Source: Apostichopus leukothele
Taxonomy: Eukaryota > Echinodermata > Holothuroidea > Aspidochirotida > Stichopodidae
Assembly: GCA_010014835.2 (NCBI GenBank)
Contig: JAAAKB020215760.1
Span: forward strand, 1 to 20,056
Direction: 5' to 3'
Length of the DNA: 20,056 bases
The notes under the pieces were generated by a model, which had not been told where the DNA came from, made no database searches, and was given only the letters and a program-made list of their open reading frames with translations. Both the position numbers and the translations under genes were made by a program. Every line of letters begins with the position of its first letter. The stretch's first letter is position 1. Of this stretch, positions 1-9,039 are shown in pieces.

Positions 1-530
1 TTCTCGAAATGAACAACATCAAGTTTATTATATTAATTTTTAGCCCAAAAATTGATAATTCTCGAGACTTGACCAGTGAAAGCTGCAAGTCGGACACTCA
101 ATAATCATCGATAATAATAATAATTGTCAGTACCAAGCGTTATCTTAACTTGTTAACGATACTAACACACACTGATACAACAGTCTGATGTCATGTCCAG
201 TGAAAGTTACAGATGGACAGCCATGCCATTGCTTATTTGTGGGGTCACTTTTACAAAGCAAGTCATAAACAATGTTTCACCGCTTTATATTTTCATTTAT
301 ATCATGTTTTAAACACTTTCGACGAACACAATTTAAATAGATCGTTTTTGCTGTAAACAACTAACAGTAACACTATAACGCGAAATCCTAAGTTAGGCCA
401 TACTACCTAGGCTTATATCACACAAACACTTAGCGAGAATAAATGGCGAGTAAATTTAAAGTTTTGGCGAGTAGAATTTTAAAATCGGTCGCCAGTTGGC
501 GAGTAGTTTTCAAAAATTTGTCGAGGCCTG
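1..530. other. Upstream intron or flank with triple GGCGAGTA motif
   Basis: AT-rich sequence without a recognisable exon. At 445-452, 466-473 and 498-505 the octamer GGCGAGTA appears three times, 21 and 32 bases apart. At 489-502 a perfect 6-bp stem with a 2-base loop (TCGCCA-GT-TGGCGA) overlaps the third copy. This block directly abuts the 30-bp minisatellite that starts at 531. A weak open frame runs through the block and the minisatellite, but it encodes the repeat and I do not believe it is a gene. Confidence 0.5.
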
Positions 531-785
531 ATGACAACCCAACTACAGTATACTATATGTATGACAACCCAACTACAGTATACTACTGTATATGTATGAC
601 AACCCAACGACAGTATACATGTATGACAACCCAACTACAGTATACTATATGTATGACAACCCAACTACAGTATACTAAATGTATGACAACCCAACTACAG
701 TATACTATATGTATGACAACCCAACTACAGTATACGATACTGTATGTATGACAACCCAACTACAGTATACTATATGTATGACACA
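531..785. repeat. 30-bp minisatellite, 8 copies
   Basis: Eight head-to-tail copies of a unit starting ATGACAACCCAACTACAGTA and ending TACTATATGT. Copy boundaries: 531-560, 561-595, 596-622, 623-652, 653-682, 683-712, 713-747, 748-777, then a partial copy. Five copies are exactly 30 bp, two are 35 bp (an extra CTGTA-like insertion near the 3' end of the unit) and one is 27 bp. Identity between the 30-bp copies is nearly complete, so the array is young or homogenised. Because 30 is a multiple of three, part of the array reads as an open frame with a ten-residue period; this is a repeat artefact. Confidence 0.95.
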
Positions 786-1162
786 GTTCTTTGGGAAGAA
801 CTACCTCCCCAGACAGCTGAGAAATATCTTGTTCAGGTTTTTGAGATATATTTAAAAGTCTTGTCTGCAGGGATCTGTCATTTTTCTGTAAATCTATTAT
901 ATCAATATAGTACCAATGGAATCTAAAACCTCATATTTTCTCCCTTTTTCTTTTCATATTTTCAAGGTAATTGTTAACTAACAGCCATCACAATAAAACA
1001 ATATTGACATCATTAGGTTAATGTTAAGACATTTTTTATCTTAGAATTCAGCATAATTTGTAAACCTCATCTTCATTACAGAATATAAACATAGTACTAA
1101 TAAGTAAAGAAAAATATATAAAACTTAAAAGCACATATATGGCTTTATGATGTCTTTTTTTG

Positions 1163-1336
1163 TAGACTTGATCAAGTCTTCAGCCTTGTGTGTGAAGAAG
1201 GAGGACATATTTTAAAACCTGTGGTATCTCCGAAATGGAGTAAGACTTTTCTTAGTTTATGCAGGAAAGTTGTTCATGATAGTTACCAGTCCTCTATCAA
1301 ATAGACGTTTAATTTATGGTTGGGTTTGTGTTCCTT
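1163..1336. repeat. Dispersed repeat, copy 1
   Basis: Begins with a 26-base block identical to 5298-5323, containing the perfect 14-bp palindrome GACTTGATCAAGTC (1165-1178) followed by TTCAGCCTTG. Similarity continues with gaps: TCTCCGAAATGGAGTAAG here against TCTCCCAAATTGGAATAAG in the other copy, then TTCATGATAGT against TTCATGACAGT, and ATGGTTGGGTTTGTGTTCCTT against ATGGTTGGATGTGTCTTCCTT. This is a diverged interspersed family with a conserved palindromic head. No coding capacity is visible, and no terminal inverted repeats or target-site duplications were recognised. Confidence 0.75.
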
Positions 1337-3244
1337 GTTTAAGCTGTAAGATAGTTTGTGGCAGAAGCTCCTTGGAATAACTTCTTTTTTTTTTTAAACT
1401 GATATAGCAGCTTTTTTTAGTTGATTTGTTGATTTCTCACAATTTCACCAGAAAATGGATTGGATATTGCCAAAATCAGAAGAGACAATATAAGACCTAC
1501 TACAACTGTAGATTTTTATTAAAATGTGAAAATTGAAAATCCATTAATAGTACGTAATTATAGAGTACATAATTTTGATCTCAAAGTTTTGCAAACTTCC
1601 TGTTTTACATTGTCTAGTGTTTATCACATAAGAACATACAAAAGAGAAAAGTATTTTTGTATTGAAGATTTCCCGCTCAGTTGCAAGTGTCCTGGCATTG
1701 TCTGTAAATATGAGTCTAAGCGAGCATTCATAATGTGCACATAGAACTCGTTATTTAGATCTCATTGTTTCAAAACAAAAGCCATTCAGGGTGTAGTATC
1801 AAGTAACAGCTGGTAACCCCATTGTACAGGATGTGAGATTGAAAGGCGAGATGTCCTTCATAACACTTATTAAGGAACATTTGCTCCAGTTACCTTCAAA
1901 AGTGAAACTTGAGTGGGAAGTGTTTGTAAACTGTTACAGTGTATGACTCTCACGCAACCACCACGTACTTGGATGTCAAAACATTAAAGTGTTTGTAGGT
2001 GCTTATTTTTCTCTTTCTAAATGCACTCTGACCAAGTGGGTTTAATGGTGAAAAGCTGTCGCAATCGAAAGAAAGATATTTATTTTCTGTTGCTCTTATG
2101 GCGCAAACTATTTACCGTAAAATCAATGTGACCGCTCATATCAGCATGTTCATTACACAGATGTAACGTAGGCCTATATACTCGTATCGTCCACTTTTTT
2201 TACCCAATTCCACGAAGGAAACGTCTGGAAACGACTGTTTATGGATTTAAATCACACTAGAAAAACAGTTGTAAGCCTTGAGGTTGGTGGATTTGGAAGA
2301 TAGAGGTAGTTATCAATGTTACCAGCTGTTGTAGACTATGTAGATTAAGTGCATAAGTACAATGGAGACATGTAAGTATCAACATTCGTAAATCCACAAA
2401 CCAGTAAGTTCTGGGGATTGCAATGGAAGGAAATGACACAATTTCGCAAACTACGTCGGTAAGACCAACAAAAAGATACTATTCAAGAGAAGGGACCTAA
2501 CACAGGCTATAGCCGCGAAAGTGAAATTATTCCTAGGCCTAATAGTCATAAACAAAACAGAGAGTTTTGATTGGCGCATGATCTGTTGGGCGGGTCTTGC
2601 AAATTTTGATTGAAGTTTATAGAATCTACGGACTCGGTAATAAACCTGGTGAAGTTTATTCAGCTCAAAATGTTTAACGACAGGTAACTCAATAAAAATA
2701 ATGAATATTGATATGGAAATCACATAGAACGCTGTCATTTTCACTGAACTATTAGTGCAGTAAGCTGGAAGGTCAAAGTTTAAATTTGGCAAACACGTAC
2801 TGAGACTTTAAAGGATAACCAATTATTTTCATTGCAGTTACAATGCAACAGTCAATGTGATCAGATTAAGTTTTATGCTTTGGACTTTTACTGTACTACA
2901 CCTGTCTCATTGCTATGAGAGCACTTTTCCATCTACCTGATCTATAGATAAGAAACATGGCATCCCTTATTTTTGAGCTATTTCCAAGTTTTGTGCCAAT
3001 TGAATCCTCCCTCCTGAATGTACAATATCAACCATCCTGAGATTCACAAAATCAAAAGTATCTTGGATTTGAATCTCTTTGAATCGTTCTGCCAAAACTC
3101 AACAAAAACAAAAAGAAACAACGACAAAAAAACGAGTGAAGTCGTGGAAAATGTAGAAAAATAAAGAACATGTTTAATGCTTTCAAAATATCTTTCAAAT
3201 TTAAAACTTGGAGGAGAGTTGTGGAGAGCCAGGTCAAGCATTAG

Positions 3245-3420
3245 GGATCATCATTATTATTATGATTATTTATTTGTTGTTGTTGAGCTGCTGTTGTTAT
3301 TACATGTATAAAATATATCACACTTGCTCAAAGTGCTTTACAAATAGAAAAAGAAACTTCATAACGTAATAAAAGATAACAATGAAATTAAATAGACAAG
3401 ACAATAGAAACTATAAAGGA
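3245..3420. repeat. Possible SINE/MITE-like repeat with ATT/TTG head
   Basis: An (ATT)n-like and (TTG)n-like simple tract is followed by a segment containing CTCAAAGTGCTTTACAAAT. From memory, 'AAAG-GCTTTACAAA' cores next to ATT-rich tracts recur as short interspersed repeats in many marine animal genomes. Only one copy is visible here, there is no clear A/B box pair and I found no flanking duplication, so the assignment is tentative. Confidence 0.3.
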
Positions 3421-4380
3421 AAACCATAAACAATGAGTGCAAACTAGAGATACTGTAGAATCCAAACTAACAAGCACAACAGGATGACATCTGGCTCTCC
3501 TACTCCTTCTCTTTGATTTTTCATTAATTACGAAAGTGAGGATACACTAATTCTTGACCCCAAAATTGTTCCCATAATTTCCAGGACCCCCTAATTAGCC
3601 CGGGTCCTGGGAATGTAGCTCCAACTGAGAAAGGATATTTCTGTGATATATGAAGTATATATGCATTTCTTTGCATAAAATGTCCCTGCCTTTAGTATGC
3701 ATTTGTGTGAGAAATTGTAGTGAGCAGTTTCTAGGTTAAGTGACCGATTTCATTCATACCAGTGGTGATGTACATTTGCAAGTAAATTAATCCTGAGTGT
3801 AACGTACTGTACCCCTGTTACTGATCTTGTGAATTCATAATGTAATGTTCATAAGATAAGAGGATTATGTGAAGTCTGAAGACCCCACAAATGAGCACGG
3901 TCCCTAACTAAACCCTGCAAATCTCTCACAAATGCAGTACTTACGCCTTTTCTGATACCTATTCAGCAGTGTGTGTCAGACAGAGTGAGGCTAGTTCACT
4001 AGGTATGGCACCAAGAGCTCAACACCCGTGCTATTTATTAACTACATGTGGTTAAATCTAGCAGATATAACATTGTATCACAATTGTTTACTTCACAAAG
4101 TTTAATAACAAGTGGCAAAGATATCGAAACCTCAGGTCCTTTCATTCAAGAAATGATTAACTTCTATAATAGGTTATTTGTTTGTACTTTTTTATACCTT
4201 GTACAGTACAGTATGTACATAATTTGTTCCTAATCTGTGTATAATATACTTTAGATAAGATTTATTTCTACAAGTATCAAAGTGGTTTGGATTTTCTGAT
4301 CTGATGAGATTGCATTTGATGTTATATGATATAACAATACTGGTAAATATGTCTGCTTTCTTTGTTGTTTTTACCCAAAG

Positions 4381-4506
4381 GTCTCGCCTCCAACCACCTG
4401 ATCAGAGTAATCATCTATGTATCCTCAATAGCGTCCATGCCCCCTTCTGAAACCACCATCGCAGAGATGTTAAAGAATGAGGCCGGCTATGCAACAGGGT
4501 TAATAG
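4381..4506 (+). CDS. STS-like: Steryl-sulfatase-like, first visible coding exon (internal)
   Basis: This internal exon holds 41 whole codons between two split codons. It begins after an acceptor ending cccaaag and ends before the donor gtacag. The peptide starts GLASNHL, matching the stretch right after the R-Y-P-V-R-S-G segment of STS. It continues through MPPSETTIAEMLKNEAGYAT to GLI-G. 'PPSE-T-A--LK---GY-T-LIG' is the typical sulfatase stretch leading into the K-W-H-L-G active-site motif. One residue appears inserted in NEAGY relative to human STS (DQGY). The open frame reads on for a while past the donor, but the splice is supported because GLIG must continue with KWHLG, which lies at the start of the next exon. 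An in-frame ATG at 4437 is internal, not a start. The preceding exon, with the formylglycine cysteine, lies upstream of this window. Confidence 0.87.
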
Positions 4507-5297
4507 GTACAGTTTTACAAACTAACAGAATTATATCAATTGACTTTTTGTTCCCCCCCCCCCCCTAGACTTTAATGATTAAGTTGCATTTTTGATTGTG
4601 TGTGTCAACCTCTTAGTTGTAATCAAACAGTTGGCCTTTTTTTTTTCTTTGGTTGTGTTTACTGCTTGTTATATTTGATTTTTCCTTAGTTTAATAATTC
4701 AACTTTTGATATTGTTAGATGAAGGTTGAAACCACATCGCTACTCTGTAGCTTGGTCTCTTTCTTCTGAACTCTCCCCTAGTTTTGTGTGATATGGTGGT
4801 TAACCCTAACTTGGCCTACGATGATACCATGGTGTGTTGATGTATTGATACTGCATGGAGTTGACTAGAAATGAATATGTTTGCAAAATTGTGAGCCCTG
4901 TAAATGCCATTGGCCCTAAAGGAGATACAAATCAGGCCATCAGCTTTAACTTATTCAGTATGATCAAAGAGATCTTTGTGATGAGCAAAAAGATCTTGCT
5001 CCGTTTGTGAGATATCCTAGTTGCAAAGTTGCCATTTTTGCTGTCATTTTGTCATTTTGCCATTTTGCCAGATTTTAAAAGCAAATTGACTTTCTCTTTA
5101 TTTCTCTATTAATATTTCCCAAGGTGGAATATTTAACAGTTATTGAAAGTAGAACCGTTGGCATCATGTTAAGAGAGTTAATATTTTTGATTACAGCATT
5201 TGCAAAACTCATCTCCGTTGTAGTGAATAATCCATAATAATAAAAACCAAACACAGTAACAAAACTGAAGCATGTGCGGTTGGATGATGTCATTATT

Positions 5298-5446
5298 TAG
5301 ACTTGATCAAGTCTTCAGCCTTGTTTCTGTAGGAACATCTCCCAAATTGGAATAAGTTTTGTTTTTAGCTGTTTGAGGAGGGATTCATGACAGTCTTTCC
5401 TATCATGAAAAATAGACCAGTGATGATGGTTGGATGTGTCTTCCTT
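5298..5446. repeat. Dispersed repeat, copy 2
   Basis: Second copy of the family at 1163-1336, same orientation, inside the intron between the first two visible exons. The palindrome GACTTGATCAAGTC is at 5300-5313. This copy is about 25 bases shorter, mostly from gaps just after the shared head and around the middle. The head is identical between copies while the body is clearly diverged, so the palindromic head may be the functional or most constrained part of the element. Confidence 0.75.
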
Positions 5447-6700
5447 AACACAGGGTCGGATAGCTTTAGATGAATATTTAAGAGAAGCTTTCTGCAAATA
5501 TTCAGCAAATTTGACTGAATCTACAGAATATTACCCAAACAAAGATTACCGTTGTTTCAACCAAGACATCCTAATTGTATATATTGGTTAGTTTCCACCC
5601 CCACCCCACCCATTTCCATCCACAACCACTACTTCTCGCTGAAACTTGACTAAGCATAATAAATGGAAGGATTTTAATATTCGCTTGTTTGCTGTCGTAG
5701 GTTTAGTCTCTGTAATCAAAATTTCCATATATCACATATTTATAAACGAGCAATTGCGATACATTCTGGTAGTTACTGCTGATATGAAATTAAATGTACT
5801 GTACCCTTGTCATTCCTAGAACCAGCCACGTAATTTAACATAGTTTAATATAAATTTTATTAACCTCATTGGAAGAATGGTTCACATGGCAACACAAGGC
5901 AAAAAACTTGCGTTATTAGGTCAACAAATTCAGACAATCAACACCATGGCATCAAATCAACAAGATTGCTGCGTTCCAGAGGTTTTGCCGGAAAGAATAT
6001 GTGACTTATCTGGTAGCTTTCCTGGTTTTTGCCGATTTCGGCATTAATATTGCTGTCTGATTGTAAACATCTAAATGAGCCTGGCTTTTATCTGACAACT
6101 TAGTAATAGGACAGTGTGCGGTAATATTACTTCACCATGGTGTTAAGAGAATGTCTATTTTAAGGGTCAAGGGTTGTTACGATCTCTTTGATTTGGCTTT
6201 CGATTTATCCTTCAACTACTTGATTTCACCCAATGATTCGATTTATTAGATTCTGCCAAAATAAAATCTAGATTTAATACAATTTGTATTGAAAGCATTG
6301 AGAGTAGAACTAGTTTAAACAAATTTCCCTAACTTTGTGCATGCGTCAAAATTTACTGCATAATTCCAGTATTATGTGGCTGAAATAAATCGTGAAAATG
6401 CTGATCAGAATGTAAAATTGATGTTTACCCTCTTGCGCTGTATAAATTTTAGCCGTTGCTATCGAGGCTGTGTTGATTAGAATTTAACCCTAACGTTCAA
6501 AAACGTGGAACTTGAAAGTTGGCTGTCAAGCATGGCAGCTACAGTACAGCATCTGTCAGTGTGCAGCTACATATGTATTCCACACCCATTACGCCAAGTT
6601 ACGTTAGTTACCGTAGTTACCACACAAAAGTTACCATACACCACAAAACGCAGAAGAAAGCAGCTTTCTTCCCAAATATCTACTTTTTTTTTTTTTTTTG

Positions 6701-6760
6701 GCGATTCCTTTTCCTTTGTAGTTTGTGTTTGCGATTCCTTTTCATTTCGTAGTCTGTGTT
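6701..6760. repeat. 30-bp tandem duplication upstream of the acceptor
   Basis: Two adjacent copies of a unit beginning GCGATTCCTTTTC (6701-6730 and 6731-6760). They differ by a few substitutions and a one-base shift. Each contains a pyrimidine-rich stretch ending in GTAG, so each carries a potential 3' splice site just upstream of the true one at 6794. Confidence 0.85.
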
Positions 6761-6794
6761 AAAGTAAGACAATTTTTGCTCTCGATTTCAATAG

Positions 6795-7478
6795 GTAAAT
6801 GGCATCTTGGTATCAACTGCGAATCAGAGGACGCTTGCTCGGACCCCAACGGCCAAGGGTTTGACTACTTCTACGGACTGCCGCTGACAAACCTGAAAGA
6901 TTGTGGACATGGCAGCGTATGGCAAGTCTGGAGAAGCACGGTGTACAGGGATATATTCCTAGCATTCTTTGCCGTCGTGGCAGGAGCTATCTATCTCCGA
7001 ATGAACGGATTCATCGGCAAGAACGGATTCCGGGTCATCGTCACCTTCGCGACCATATTAACGTTCAGCTTGTATTTCATGATGAAGACCATGGGCCTCA
7101 TGAACTGCATACTGATGGAGAACAGGAAGGTTATAGAACAGCCGTTAAGTTACGATAATCTCAACCAGAGGTTGACGAGGAGGGCCATATCTTTCGTAGA
7201 GAGAAATCAAAACGAACCGTTCTTCCTAGTGATGTCGCACATTCAGGCCCACACTCAAGTTTTCAGCTCAAAGCGCTTCATCGATAAGAGCGACCACGGC
7301 GTCTACGGCGCTGCGGTGGAAGAGATAGACTGGAGCGTGGGGGAGTTGATGTTGGCCCTAAAGAAGCTAGGCTTGGAAAACAACACCTTGGTTTATTTGA
7401 CATCTGACAATGGCGCCCATATAGAGGAGCGGTCGGATGACGGAATGCGAGAAGGAGGATGGAACGGGGTGTACAGGG
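6795..7478 (+). CDS. STS-like: Steryl-sulfatase-like, catalytic core and membrane hairpin exon
   Basis: The largest exon has 227 whole codons, entered by the acceptor tttcaatag and left by the donor gtaggt. In order: KWHLG (residues 1-5 of the exon; the Lys and His correspond to human STS K134 and H136); GFDYFYGLPLTNLKDC (21-36), a strong STS/ARSD-F signature; two hydrophobic segments at about 49-67 and 77-101, matching the two antiparallel helices that anchor STS in the ER membrane; QPLSYDNLNQRLT (115-127); SHIQAHT, whose His152 matches catalytic H290; HGVYGAAVEEIDWSVG (167-182); and TSDNGAH (202-208), whose Asp-Asn are the metal-site pair (Asp-Gln in human STS). A sequon NNT lies at residue 195. 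The sequon used at human N259 (NLT) reads NLN here. Start and end follow from the split glycine codons on both sides. Confidence 0.95.
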
Positions 7479-7529
7479 GTAGGTACAGAGGAATCGATCC
7501 AGAGGTATGGTCGGTTGCTGTATATCTAT

Positions 7530-7938
7530 GATAATATTTGTAACAATAATATTGGTAACATGGTATATATATAGTATTGGTTACATTGTATATGTATCAA
7601 TAATATTGGTAACATCGTTAATGATATTGATAACATTGTATATCAATAATATTGGTAACATTGCATATATATCAATAATATTAGTAACATCGTATGTATA
7701 TCAGTAATATTGGTAACATTATATATGTATCAATTATATCAGTTACATCGTATACATATCGATAATATTGGAAACATATCAATAATATTGGTAACATCGT
7801 ATATATCAATAATATTGGAAACATATATATATCAATAATATTGGTAACATCGTATATATCAATAATATTGATAACATCATCAATAATATTGATAACATTG
7901 TTGGTAACATCTTACATATCAATAATATTGGTAACATT
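7530..7938. repeat. AT-rich minisatellite, core AATAATATTGGTAACAT
   Basis: About 15 imperfect copies of a 17-base core AATAATATTGGTAACAT joined by spacers of variable length built from TATATATC-like sequence, so the period varies from about 18 to 30 bases. Common variants include TTGATAACAT and TTGGAAACAT. The array starts roughly 50 bases after the splice donor at 7479. It gives chance open frames on both strands with repeated Ile/Asn/Val or Leu/Met-rich peptides; these are not genes. Confidence 0.92.
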
Positions 7939-8220
7939 GAATTTGCATGGTCTTTTATACAGTCAACATCTTTAATTGTGCTGTATTGATAAAGCAAAAG
8001 CCCAATTACTCTGAAATTTCAAAAATCCATCCATCTGTATGGAAAATATCTGTATCAGTGTCCTGACTTTAGTACATGTCTACTGCTAAGAAATGTACTG
8101 TGATAAATTTCATAAAAATGATGTTACTTAAAGGCCCACTTTCAGTTTATCAATATTTGGTTTGATGATACCAATCCACCTTATGTGTAAACAGAAGGTG
8201 AGATTTAATTGATGTTTCAT

Positions 8221-8249
8221 GTGGGGGTGGGGGGGGGGGGGTAGGGTGG
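8221..8249 (+). other. G-rich tract, potential G-quadruplex
   Basis: A run of G5, T, G13, TA, G3, T, G2 on the + strand. It has enough G-triplets with very short loops to form a G-quadruplex in DNA or in the nascent pre-mRNA of the sulfatase intron. A simple homopolymer expansion is the plainer explanation. Confidence 0.5.
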
Positions 8250-8745
8250 AGCACTATATTTGACCAGATTAGATAGTTAGGTTAGATAAGGAAGTGCAGA
8301 AGTACAAAAGAGATAGGTAAGTATAATGCCATGTTTACATTCAACTGCAAGAGTGTGTTCTTCTATCACAGAGAACTGCTAGACTTCTGAGAGTCTTATA
8401 CTGTATTTTCAGTCATCTATTTAAAACACAGTAATTGATGTTTTTAGAGTACAGGGTTTCCCTGCATGTAGAATGTATTTTGTTGGTCTACTTGCGACAT
8501 CACATTTATGAAGAGTTGAGTACCTGGAAAACAGCATTTTCGCATTAGGTAAAGCAGAGTCAAGTTTCAGAACAGAATGTGTACAACAAGGTGTAAAAAA
8601 AGTCCTCAAGCAACAAAATGGATTGATTATTCAAATCCCAAAGGAGTAAGTATTGTTTGCTGTTAACAGGGTCCATGAAAGACTAAAAATGCAGTCCAAC
8701 CAATAACAAGAGAGTTAGAACCTCAATACTGCCTCGAGGTATTCC

Positions 8746-9039
8746 TCATTCCTCTTTATCATGTCTCTTACCCAGATCAGCAGGAAAATACTTTCCTATG
8801 AAGTGTTTTTTGTCGAATACAGCTTTAAATAGAAACCGATCTCCTATAGACATAAGTTGGACCGAAGAAGGTTCAATAAACTCAATCGTTTTGGTTACTA
8901 GAAGTAGCAAGTGCTTCCTTTCCCACTCGCAAATTATGCTGTATTTTCGTGATTTTGGCCGTGGAAATTTTTCTCTGAAACGCTGCCCTGGTTGTGATAC
9001 AACAATGATAGTGCTCAGTGTTTCTGTCTGTTTTTTCAA
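8746..9039 (-). other. Unrecognised minus-strand open frame, protein-like composition
   Basis: A 97-codon open stretch on the minus strand inside the intron. Its peptide is rich in Lys, Arg, Glu, Asp and aromatics (for example KSRKYSIICEWERKHLL and DRFLFKAVFDKKHFIGKYF), unlike the Ile/Tyr/Ser/Cys-rich chance frames elsewhere in this AT-rich sequence. No ATG opens it (the first usable codon is TTG), so it would be an exon or a relic rather than a complete gene. I do not recognise a family. A neighbouring minus-strand frame at 8421-8609 (ending in TLKTSITVF) lies in a different frame and could belong with it or be chance. The plus-strand frame 8798-9214 is its probable shadow. Confidence 0.2.

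Larger units (their letters stand above)
786..4380. other. Long intron upstream of the first visible exon
   Basis: About 3.6 kb of AT-rich sequence ending in the acceptor at 4379-4380. I looked for the missing sulfatase exons, especially a Cys-X-Pro-Ser-Arg segment followed by T-G-R-Y-P-V-R, and saw none. Open frames here (for example 1526-1744 on + and 2451-2792 on -) have low-complexity or chance-like composition. A dispersed repeat copy and a possible SINE-like tract inside it are listed separately. The rest shows no structure I can name. Confidence 0.6.
4507..6794 (+). other. Intron between first and second visible exons
   Basis: A GT..AG phase-1 intron of 2288 bases. A C13 homopolymer lies at 4553-4565, shortly after the donor. 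A dispersed repeat copy is at 5298-5446. A T-run at about 6683-6699 is followed by a 30-bp tandem duplication (6701-6760) with two decoy acceptors before the true acceptor at 6793-6794. No other gene was recognised. The small open frames on both strands do not resemble any protein I know. Confidence 0.75.

Noticed and set aside
531-777. Open frame with a ten-residue peptide repeat over the minisatellite
   Set aside because: The unit length is a multiple of three, so any stop-free phase stays open. Copies of 35 and 27 bases shift the frame, showing no selection for reading it.
531-785. CRISPR array
   Set aside because: The units are contiguous with no unique spacers, and the window is eukaryotic with spliced genes. 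The same applies to the 7530-7938 and 18344-18817 arrays.
2451-2792. 113-codon minus-strand frame with hydrophobic stretches
   Set aside because: Ile/Phe/Leu-rich composition follows from AT-rich DNA; no family resemblance.
7479-7531. Open frame continuing past the donor at 7478, with another GT (GAG|GTATGG) at 7504-7505
   Set aside because: Using 7505 as donor gives phase 0 and shifts the frame of the next exon. The 7478 donor restores the family motif YRG-GKAN exactly.
7507-7997. Ile/Val/Leu-rich frames on both strands around 7.5-8.0 kb that could look like membrane peptides
   Set aside because: They are translations of the AT-rich minisatellite.
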